DNA from: Thermacetogenium sp. UBA5472
GTDB lineage: Bacteria > Bacillota > DSM-12270 > Thermacetogeniales > Thermacetogeniaceae
Direction: 5' to 3'
NCBI GenBank assembly: GCA_002426495.1
Contig: DIQC01000074.1
Span: 1 to 12,007, forward strand
DNA: 12,007 bases
Shown: piece after piece, positions 5,650 through 12,007 of the stretch
Layout: each line of letters begins with the position of its first letter
How positions within the stretch are numbered: the stretch's first letter is position 1
Program-made: the position numbers and the translations under genes
The notes under the pieces: model-generated
Database searches by the model: none
The model's input: the letters and a program-made list of their open reading frames with translations, nothing else
What the model was told of the DNA's origin: nothing

Positions 5650-6440
5650 TACTCAATAAAATTGCGGCAGCTACCAAGAAGAGAATTGAGCGAAAAAAAG
5701 CGGAGGCGCCCCTGGAAAAAGTTAAACAAGCAGCTCTGAGCATGGGGTCTTTGACCGGTTTGCCCTTTGCGGCGGCCTTAAACAAACCAGAGCTTAGCTT
5801 TATCTGTGAGGTGAAAAAGGCTTCTCCATCCAGGGGTGTGCTGGTGGACGAATTCCCCTATCTCTGGATTGCCAGGGAATACGAGCTGGCCGGAGCGGAT
5901 GCCATTTCTGTACTTACGGAACCGGATTACTTCCGGGGCAGCGACGATTATTTAGCGCAGATAAAAGAGGTGGTTTCATTACCGTTGCTTCGTAAAGACT
6001 TTGTGGTTGATGCCTATCAGCTTTACGAAACTAAAATCATGGGTGCGTCGGCTGTATTGCTCATTTGTGCTCTGCTGGATACACAGACCATCCGCGATTA
6101 TCTGGCTATCTGTGATGAACTAGGCCTGTCGGCGCTGGTTGAAGTCCATGACGAGAGAGAAATTGAGGCAGCACTGACAGCCCAGGCAAAAATCATCGGG
6201 GTCAACAATCGCAACCTTAAGGATTTAACTGTGGATATTGGCAACAGTATCAGACTGCGCAAATTGGTGCCGGAAAACATTCTCTATATCGCAGAGAGTG
6301 GAATTAAAACTGCCTCAGATATCGTCATGCTGCGACAGGCCAAAGTTGACGGTGTCCTGATCGGTGAAACACTGATGTGCAGTTTCAACAAACAAGCTGC
6401 GCTCGCTCAATTGCGAGATGCAGCTGTCCGGCAGCTTTAG
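5646..6440 (+). CDS. trpC: Indole-3-glycerol phosphate synthase
   Basis: This TIM-barrel enzyme converts CdRP to indole-3-glycerol phosphate, the substrate of TrpA. It has 264 residues, full length. The family signature ICEVKKASPSRG (53-64) carries E55 and K57. Further catalytic or binding residues are K117 in LLRKDF, E166 in LVEVHD, N187/N188 in GVNNRN, and E217-S218 in IAESGI. The phosphate-binding end reads DGVLIGETLM (235-244). It is translationally coupled to trpD by an ATGA overlap. Its substrate would need TrpF, which is not encoded in the window: the next recognisable sequence, 33 bases on, belongs to a DAHP synthase remnant. Confidence 0.97.
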   Translation: MILNKIAAATKKRIERKKAEAPLEKVKQAALSMGSLTGLPFAAALNKPELSFICEVKKASPSRGVLVDEFPYLWIAREYELAGADAISVLTEPDYFRGSDDYLAQIKEVVSLPLLRKDFVVDAYQLYETKIMGASAVLLICALLDTQTIRDYLAICDELGLSALVEVHDEREIEAALTAQAKIIGVNNRNLKDLTVDIGNSIRLRKLVPENILYIAESGIKTASDIVMLRQAKVDGVLIGETLMCSFNKQAALAQLRDAAVRQL

Positions 6441-7055
6441 CCCAACCGCTGGCTGTCAGACTACGCAGGTTTCTTGTCTGCACAAAGCCGTCGGCAGGTG
6501 TTGGTGACTGAGATCACGAATCAAACCCAGCTACCTTTATTTGAGGAGATCGATGTGATCCAAATCGGTGCCAGGAACATGCAGAATTTCGATCTACTCA
6601 CAGCAATAGGAAAGTTCAACAAGCCGGTGCTGCTGAAACGGGGGCTGTCCAATACGCTGGAAGAGCTGCTGCTGAGTGCTGAGTATATATTATCAGCGGG
6701 AAACAGCCAGGTTATCTTGTGCGAACGAGGAATTAGCACCTTTGAGACAGCTACCCGGAATACCCTGGATATATCGGCTGTTCCCTTGCTCAAACAGAAA
6801 TCTCATCTGCCAGTGATCGTGGACCCCAGCCATGCCTCCGGCCTCCGGAATTTGATAACACCCCTGGCACGTGCTGCGGTAGCGGCTGGAGCAGATGGTA
6901 TAATGATTGAAACCCATAATGATCCCTCTATGGCGTTGTGTGATGGTGCTCAATCTCTTGACCTGGGGCAGTTTAGCAATTTAATGGCAGACATAAAACG
7001 CCGGATCGCCTTTGAGGGGAAAAGTGAGTCAAAAAATGCAAATCCTATTTGTTGA
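6441..7055 (+). pseudogene. 5'-truncated DAHP synthase (3-deoxy-7-phosphoheptulonate synthase, AroF/AroG-beta-like)
   Basis: Intact DAHP synthase of this type (about 340 residues) makes the first shikimate-pathway intermediate from PEP and erythrose 4-phosphate. Only its C-terminal part remains. Counted from the only plausible start, a TTG at 6474 without a good ribosome binding site, there are 193 residues. They include VIQIGARNMQNF (28-39), PVLLKRG (51-57), VILCERG (80-86), RNTLDISAVPLLK, PVIVDPSHASG (113-123), and the metal-ligand candidates H120, E146 and D157. The N-terminal barrel strands with the GPCS metal-binding cysteine are gone, so activity is not expected. The frame is open back to the trpC stop region (6438) but the residues before about 6500 match nothing I recognise; the deletion junction lies there. 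The 3' end overlaps the response regulator gene. Confidence 0.85.
6958..6985 (+). promoter_or_regulatory. Possible promoter of the response regulator gene
   Basis: TTGACC (6958-6963) and TTTAAT (6980-6985) are spaced 16 bp apart inside the aroF remnant. This would start transcription near 6992, about 44 bases before the regulator ATG. The match is moderate. Without it the regulator would depend on readthrough from the trp unit. Confidence 0.3.
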
Positions 7056-7710
7056 AGATGATAAAGTCATAGCATCAGGCCTTTGCTATTCGCTGGAGCA
7101 GGAAGGGTATTCTGTTACTCACTGCTTGGATGTCGAGTCAGCAGAAACTATGATCAATGAAAATAGCTTTGACCTGGCCATACTTGATCTATCCCTTCCA
7201 GATGGAAGTGGCTACGATATATGCAAAATGATCAAGGCACAAGATATCCCAGTCATATTTCTAACGGCAATAGATGATGAAGTTAATGTAGTTATGGGTT
7301 TAGATATGGGAGCGGATGACTATATTACAAAACCATTTCGGATCAGAGAGTTTCTCTCCCGCATTAAATCTGTGCTGCGTCGGTATGACAAAACGGTATC
7401 ATTTAGGACTGTAATTGAATTCAGCGGCCTGAAGATTGATACCGCCAAAGCCAAGGTCTATAAGGGGGAGCAGGAGATCATCTTGACATCTCTGGAATAC
7501 CGGCTGCTCCTTATCTTTGCCAATCATGAGGGGCAGATGCTCAGCCGCAGCCAGCTTTTGCAGGGGCTTTGGGATATTGCAGGGGATTTTGTCAATGACA
7601 ATACGTTGACAGTCTATATTAAGCGCCTGCGCGAAAAAATAGAGGATGACAGCCAAAACCCCAAAATTATAAAAACAGTTCGGGGGCATGGTTATAAGGG
7701 TGGCGATTAA
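7036..7710 (+). CDS. OmpR/PhoB-family response regulator
   Basis: This is a two-domain transcription regulator of 224 residues. The receiver domain (about 1-115) has the acidic pair D8-D9 (FVEDD), the phosphoacceptor D51 (LAILDLSLPDGSGYD), T77 (IFLTAID) and K99 (YITKPF). The C-terminal winged helix (about 125-222) shows the OmpR pattern: LTSLEYRLLLIFANHEGQMLSR, the recognition-helix region DNTLTVYIKRLREKI, and the wing TVRGHGYKG. The ATG at 7036 gives the standard MQILFVEDD start; upstream in-frame GTG (7024) and TTG (7012) are possible and have GAGGGGA nearby. The gene begins inside the aroF remnant and overlaps the kinase gene, its likely partner. The GTCAC repeats at 8710-8748 are candidate binding sites. 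Specific function is unknown. Confidence 0.95.
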   Translation: MQILFVEDDKVIASGLCYSLEQEGYSVTHCLDVESAETMINENSFDLAILDLSLPDGSGYDICKMIKAQDIPVIFLTAIDDEVNVVMGLDMGADDYITKPFRIREFLSRIKSVLRRYDKTVSFRTVIEFSGLKIDTAKAKVYKGEQEIILTSLEYRLLLIFANHEGQMLSRSQLLQGLWDIAGDFVNDNTLTVYIKRLREKIEDDSQNPKIIKTVRGHGYKGGD

Positions 7711-8713
7711 ATTGCTGCGCAACAAAGAGATCAGGATCTACATTATTCTGTTGACCTCAGTTTTGATAATCGGAACTGCTGTCTGTTTCATTATCGATGT
7801 CCTGGCGGGAATTGCTGCATTCTCCGCTTTGCTGTTGATGATTATTATATCCTGGCTGTTTACCAAATGGAGATACAAACAGATAGAAAAACTTTCCCAA
7901 TATCTCAAAAGGATTGCTGGTGGTGAATACTCCCTTGATATTAGAGATAATGATGAGGGTGAGCTGAGCATACTTAAAAGTGAAATATATAAAGTGACAG
8001 TAACCTTAAGCGAGCAAGCCGAGCTTCTGAAAAAGGACAAGGTTTTTCTCGCTGATTCCATTTCTGATATTTCCCATCAGATTAAAACCCCGTTGACCTC
8101 CATGTCTGTGATGACAGATCTGATCAGTGATCAGAACTTGCCGCCGGACAAGCGTCTAGAATTTACAAAAAATATCCGTTCACAGCTGGAAAGGCTGGAA
8201 TGGCTTGTAGCATCACTGCTGAAGTTATCTAAGATCGATGCGGGCACCATTGAGTTCAAAAAAGAGCAGGTTAATGTCAAAAAGCTCATCTGTAATGCCA
8301 CTGAGCCTTTGCTGATCCCGATAGAAATTAAAGAGCAAACCCTTGAAATTACTGGTGATGAAAACGCTCAATTTGTAGGCGATTTTAATTGGTCCTCAGA
8401 GGCTGTCACCAATATTGTTAAAAACTGCATTGAACATACCTCTGTTGGGGGAAGGATCATGATTGATTTCCATGAAACATCACTCTATACCATCATACAA
8501 GTCACCGATAATGGTGAAGGCATCGACAAGAGCGACTTGCCCTATATCTTCAACCGGTTTTATAAGAGCAAAGATGCAGGGAAAGAAAGCATCGGCATTG
8601 GGCTAGCCATGTCGAAAAGTATTCTAGAAAATCAGGATGGCACCATTGAGGCGATCAGTGAAAAAAACAAAGGCACACAATTCATTATCAAAATTTATAA
8701 AAGCATTGTGTGA
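7688..8713 (+). CDS. Sensor histidine kinase with minimal extracellular loop
   Basis: This is the likely partner kinase of the preceding regulator, 341 residues from the ATG at 7688. Two hydrophobic segments (about 17-36 and 39-58) are separated by only a few residues, so there is almost no extracellular domain. A HAMP-like linker follows (60-110). The H box FLADSISDISHQIKTPLTS carries H130. The ATPase domain has the N box NIVKNCIEH (242-250), G1 DNGEGID (274-280), an F box around FNRFYKS, and G2 GIGIGLAMSK (301-310). All catalytic motifs are present. A TTG at 7712 (8 bases after AAGGGTGG) or a GTG at 7700 may be the true start, since homologous proteins tend to begin close to KLLRNKEIR. The layout fits an intramembrane-sensing kinase that works with the adjacent ABC transporter; this is inference. 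Confidence 0.93.
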   Translation: MVIRVAIKLLRNKEIRIYIILLTSVLIIGTAVCFIIDVLAGIAAFSALLLMIIISWLFTKWRYKQIEKLSQYLKRIAGGEYSLDIRDNDEGELSILKSEIYKVTVTLSEQAELLKKDKVFLADSISDISHQIKTPLTSMSVMTDLISDQNLPPDKRLEFTKNIRSQLERLEWLVASLLKLSKIDAGTIEFKKEQVNVKKLICNATEPLLIPIEIKEQTLEITGDENAQFVGDFNWSSEAVTNIVKNCIEHTSVGGRIMIDFHETSLYTIIQVTDNGEGIDKSDLPYIFNRFYKSKDAGKESIGIGLAMSKSILENQDGTIEAISEKNKGTQFIIKIYKSIV

Positions 8714-8764
8714 CAAAACTGTCACTCAAATAGTCACATCAGAGTCATATTCGGCAGCTATACT
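8710..8764 (+). promoter_or_regulatory. Candidate regulator-controlled promoter of the ABC transporter
   Basis: An inverted pair GTGAC-N6-GTCAC (8710-8725) is followed by further GTCA half-sites beginning at 8733 and 8744. The direct half-sites are 12 and 11 bp apart, about one helical turn, as expected for OmpR-family dimers. They run into the -35 position of a -10 box TATACT (8759-8764) that has no recognisable -35 hexamer. A class II activated promoter is the likely reading. Confidence 0.6.
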
Positions 8765-8798
8765 CAAGCTATGGAGACTAAAATAGGGGTGAAGTAAA

Positions 8799-9482
8799 AT
8801 GGAAATCTTAAGAGTAGAGAACCTATCTAAAATCTATGGCCAAGGTGAAACCACTGTCAAGGCTCTGGATAATGTCAGTTTCTCAGTGGAAAAGGGTGAA
8901 TTTTTAGCGATTATCGGGCCATCTGGCTCAGGGAAATCAACACTTTTGCACATCGTAGGTGGTGTCGACACGCCCACAAGTGGCAAGGTATTTGTGGAAA
9001 ATACTGATGTTTATGCACTTGACGAAACCCAGTTAGCTATTTTCAGACGCCGACAGATAGGGCTTATCTATCAATTTTATAACCTGATACCGGTATTGAG
9101 TGTGGAGGAGAATATTACTCTGCCCTTGTTACTTGATGGGCGTACAGTTGATCAAGGACAGCTTGATGAAATAGCGAACACATTGAACCTTGCGGATAGA
9201 TTAAACTATCTGCCCAACCAGCTTTCCGGGGGGCAACAGCAGCGGGTATCCATCGGCAGGGCATTGATCAACAACCCTGCACTTGTGCTTGCCGATGAGC
9301 CCACAGGGAATCTGGACAGTAAAAACGGTGCCGAAATAGTAAAACTTTTAAAGCTATCCAACAAAAAATATAATCAGACCTTAATAATAATCACCCATGA
9401 TGAAAGCATCGCTTTACAGGCTGATCGAATAATCTCGATTGAAGACGGCCGCATCGTCAAAAACGAGGTGATTCGAAGATGA
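8799..9482 (+). CDS. ABC transporter ATP-binding protein (MacB/LolD/BceA type)
   Basis: This is the 227-residue nucleotide-binding subunit for the permease encoded directly after it. All motifs are intact: Walker A GPSGSGKST (40-48), Q-loop Q92 in LIYQFYNLIP, signature LSGGQQQR (142-149), Walker B ALVLADEPTG (161-170), D-loop NLDS, and switch histidine H200 (IIITHD). The sequence around the Q-loop and NLDSKNG resembles the family that partners FtsX-type permeases and drives mechanical work or peptide export rather than classical import. The ATG follows AGGGGTGA (8785-8792) by 6 bases. The stop overlaps the permease start (ATGA). Expression is probably controlled from the repeat-bearing promoter upstream. 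Confidence 0.96.
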   Translation: MEILRVENLSKIYGQGETTVKALDNVSFSVEKGEFLAIIGPSGSGKSTLLHIVGGVDTPTSGKVFVENTDVYALDETQLAIFRRRQIGLIYQFYNLIPVLSVEENITLPLLLDGRTVDQGQLDEIANTLNLADRLNYLPNQLSGGQQQRVSIGRALINNPALVLADEPTGNLDSKNGAEIVKLLKLSNKKYNQTLIIITHDESIALQADRIISIEDGRIVKNEVIRR

Positions 9483-12007
9483 ATATCATCAATACCCTGA
9501 CCCTCCGCCATCTGAAATTAAATAAACAACGCACCATCGTTACCATTATCGGAGTTATCTTATCTGTTGCTATGATCACGGCGGTAGCTACCTTTGTGTC
9601 ATCTTTCCTGGATATGACCCGCAGAGAGGTTATAGAGAATACAGGAAATTGGCATGTGCTTTATAGAGATATACAAAGTCAAAACATCGATTCGGTGATC
9701 AATGATAAGAATACTGCCTCGGCTGCACTCAGCAAGGATATCGGTTATGCTTTGCTGGATGGCTCAAAAAACGAGGATAAACCTTACCTATTTTTACAAG
9801 CGTATGACGAGCAGAGCATTGAGACATTTAATTTGGATTTGGTGGAAGGCCATTTCCCCCAAAACTCAAATGAGATCGTCATATCCTCTCATATTGCGGA
9901 AAACGGCGGTGTGACATACAAGGTTGGCGACAAAATAAAAGTGGATGTTGGCCAGCGCTACATGGCTGATGGTGCAGAAGAGGTTTTACTAAGACAGGAT
10001 TCGGAATTTAAAAAGCAAGATGAAGATAACAGTGGTGAAAAACTGATAGTAGAATCAGCAAAAGAATATACGGTTACTGGAATCATCAGCCGGCCGGGTT
10101 TTGAACCCTATTGGGCACCGGGTTATACAGTGATCACCTATCTTGACAAAAATGAATTCGCGCCGGCTGAGACAGTCAATATCTCGGTAACCTGGAATCA
10201 AATTAGCAAAAAGGCAAATGAACAGGCAAATGAGCTTGCTGCAAATATAGGTGTTTCCGATGTTAGCTACAATCGGGATCTTTTACGCTTATACGGAATT
10301 ATAGATGATAATTTACTAACAACCCTTTATACCCTTGCGGCTGTGGCGATAATTCTGATCATTATAGGTTCTGTCGCCCTGATATATAATGCTTTCGCAA
10401 TTTCCATATCGGAGCGCAGTAGGCATCTGGGTATGCTCGCCAGTGTAGGCGCCACAAAAAGGCAGAAACGGAACTCTGTATTTTTCGAAAGCTTTGTGGT
10501 GGGGATAATAGGTATTCCTTTGGGAATATTTTTCGGCACATTGGGAATGGGTATAACCTTTGTTCTTGTACAGCCTCTGATCACCAGTGTGTCCGGAACA
10601 TCAGCTAAACTGACACTTGTAACCTCTCCGGCGACAATACTTGTAGCAGTATTGTTTTCGATGCTTACAATTTTCATATCGGCATATATTCCCGCCAAAC
10701 GTGCCTCCCAAATCTCTCCCATTGAGGCGATACGCCAAACACGTGACATCAAGTTTGACGCTAAAAATGTAAAAACATCTAAACTGACCAGGTTGATCTT
10801 TGGGTTTGAAGCAGAGCTGGGGCTCAAAAACCTAAAACGAAACAGTCGCAGGTATAAAATCACTGTTTTTTCACTGGTGCTCAGCATTGTTCTGTTTTTA
10901 TCTGTTTCATCCCTGTCTTTACTTTCTCAACAATCAACCGATCTTATGCTAAGCAGTTCCCCTTACGATGTCTCGCTATTTGTTACATCTTCGGCAACAG
11001 CCCAGGAGAAGAAAGATTTTTACGCCGCTATCGCCAAGCTGGATGATGTGGAGGAATCAGTAATAACAGAAACAATGCCGGCTATGGCTGTTTTAGACAG
11101 AGACCTGGTGTCAGATGAACTTAAAAAAATGCAGAATGAAATTATGCAGCCAAATGATCAGGAGCAAAATACCGAAGAATTCGAAACGTACATAGATATA
11201 AAATCTATTGACGATCAGTCGCTTAAAAGGTATGCACACGAAACCGGAGCCGATGTCGCTCGCCTAAAAGATGCTGAAAATCCCTGCGGAATACTCGTTA
11301 ATACACTGCCTATGCAAAAAATCGATAATAAATACTCACGTTCAAAACGTTTCGATATCGAAACAGGAGACAAACTGAGTATTAAATTCATAGCATATGG
11401 GCCAAATGATGATAATATTGACTTGGAAATAGCGGCTCTGGCGGATGAGATGCCTATGGGAGATGTAACAATGTTAAATGGCTCAATCCAAGCACCGCTC
11501 ATCGTATCGGAGAAAGCATTTGCCGTTTTAAAAGGGCGGGATGGATCCGACTACAGCTATGTTAATATGTACATCAATAGCTCTGATCCTACCAGCCTGG
11601 TTGAAAACATTAAGGAATACCAAAAGCAAACGTCAATAGCAGACTTGAACATTAATGACGTTGCGGCGTCAAACAAAAGAAATGAGCAGTACAACACTCT
11701 TATCGCCGTATTCTTCTACGGCTTTGTAGCCCTGATTGCCGCAATCTGTGTGGCTAATATTTTTAATACCATATCAACAAGCATAGCCCTTCGTAAACGG
11801 GAATTTGCTATGCTGAAGTCAATTGGCATGACACCCAAAGGATTCAATAAAATGATCAACTACGAAAGCCTATTCTACGGCCTTAAGGCTCTGCTCTATG
11901 GCCTGCCTATCAGCTTAGGGATCATGTATTTGAATTACAGAATTTTAGGCAACTCATTTTCATTACCTTTTACTCTTCCCTGGAGCAGTATTATTGCCGC
12001 TATAATT
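9479..12007 (+). CDS. FtsX-family ABC transporter permease (partial, runs off the window)
   Basis: The reading frame is open from the ATG at 9479 to the last base, giving 843 residues without a stop; only a short C-terminal piece should be missing. Membrane segments are visible at about 22-44, 282-305, 337-365, 385-408, 460-484, 741-765 and 796-818, with an eighth starting at the edge. Two large, polar regions, about 45-280 and 485-740, are predicted to be outside the cell. Two FtsX-like modules occur: SISERSRHLGMLASVGATKRQ with PAKRASQISPIEAIR, and IALRKREFAMLKSIGMTPKGF near the end. This two-module design is unlike BceB, which has ten segments and one large loop, so cargo should not be copied from that family. 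The first extracellular region has a charged stretch rich in D/E/K (about residues 170-200). Function is probably peptide or envelope related (inference). Confidence 0.93.
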   Translation, partial: MNIINTLTLRHLKLNKQRTIVTIIGVILSVAMITAVATFVSSFLDMTRREVIENTGNWHVLYRDIQSQNIDSVINDKNTASAALSKDIGYALLDGSKNEDKPYLFLQAYDEQSIETFNLDLVEGHFPQNSNEIVISSHIAENGGVTYKVGDKIKVDVGQRYMADGAEEVLLRQDSEFKKQDEDNSGEKLIVESAKEYTVTGIISRPGFEPYWAPGYTVITYLDKNEFAPAETVNISVTWNQISKKANEQANELAANIGVSDVSYNRDLLRLYGIIDDNLLTTLYTLAAVAIILIIIGSVALIYNAFAISISERSRHLGMLASVGATKRQKRNSVFFESFVVGIIGIPLGIFFGTLGMGITFVLVQPLITSVSGTSAKLTLVTSPATILVAVLFSMLTIFISAYIPAKRASQISPIEAIRQTRDIKFDAKNVKTSKLTRLIFGFEAELGLKNLKRNSRRYKITVFSLVLSIVLFLSVSSLSLLSQQSTDLMLSSSPYDVSLFVTSSATAQEKKDFYAAIAKLDDVEESVITETMPAMAVLDRDLVSDELKKMQNEIMQPNDQEQNTEEFETYIDIKSIDDQSLKRYAHETGADVARLKDAENPCGILVNTLPMQKIDNKYSRSKRFDIETGDKLSIKFIAYGPNDDNIDLEIAALADEMPMGDVTMLNGSIQAPLIVSEKAFAVLKGRDGSDYSYVNMYINSSDPTSLVENIKEYQKQTSIADLNINDVAASNKRNEQYNTLIAVFFYGFVALIAAICVANIFNTISTSIALRKREFAMLKSIGMTPKGFNKMINYESLFYGLKALLYGLPISLGIMYLNYRILGNSFSLPFTLPWSSIIAAII

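Noticed and set aside
10327..10887. Minus-strand open frame of 186 codons opposite the permease
   Set aside because: The + strand frame is continuous here with FtsX motifs and membrane helices; the antisense frame has no recognisable domain or start signal.
9479..12007. BceB-type bacitracin transporter permease
   Set aside because: The protein has two FtsX modules with two large extracellular regions, not the ten-helix, single-loop BceB layout.

Overview
The window looks like a chromosomal segment of a Gram-positive anaerobe of the Bacillota, probably class Clostridia and perhaps Peptococcaceae-like. The evidence is tryptophan genes controlled by T-box leaders, strong AGGAGG-type ribosome binding sites, TTG/GTG starts, sigma-A promoters of the TTGACA-17-TATAAT kind, and a response regulator/kinase/ABC transporter cassette typical of Firmicutes. 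The genus assignment is inference. All genes read on the + strand.

Layout. Bases 1-300 hold a tRNA-Trp (CCA) gene with its promoter and terminator. Bases 308-738 hold a small HicB-HicA type toxin-antitoxin pair. Bases 739-1374 are non-coding regulatory DNA: a tandem repeat, a near-consensus promoter, a tryptophan T-box leader with its terminator, and palindromic repeats. trpB and trpA follow, overlapping. A second, almost identical tryptophan T-box lies at 3363-3647. It precedes trpE-trpG-trpD-trpC and a DAHP synthase fragment (aroF-like).

The second half of the trp cluster is broken. trpE has an in-frame internal deletion that removes the catalytic core. trpG is cut down to its first ~37 codons. 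trpF is not in the window. The aroF-like gene has lost its 5' part. trpB, trpA, trpD and trpC look intact. As written, the locus can make neither anthranilate nor CdRP from PRA, so the missing steps must be supplied elsewhere or the strain must depend on anthranilate, indole or tryptophan from outside.

From about 7036 a different functional block starts inside the end of the aroF remnant: an OmpR-type response regulator, a histidine kinase with almost no extracellular loop, an ABC ATPase of the MacB/LolD type, and a large FtsX-type permease that runs off the window. Repeated GTCAC half-sites lie just upstream of the ATPase gene. They overlap a promoter with a good -10 and no recognisable -35, which suggests that the regulator activates the transporter. 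Signal and cargo are unknown; an envelope-stress or antimicrobial-peptide role is inferred from the architecture.

The most interesting parts are the two tandem tryptophan T-boxes around trpBA (the second with a 15-nt duplication), the tRNA-Trp gene lying upstream of leaders that would read it, and the coordinated-looking set of deletions in the trp genes. I did not find a clearly new system.
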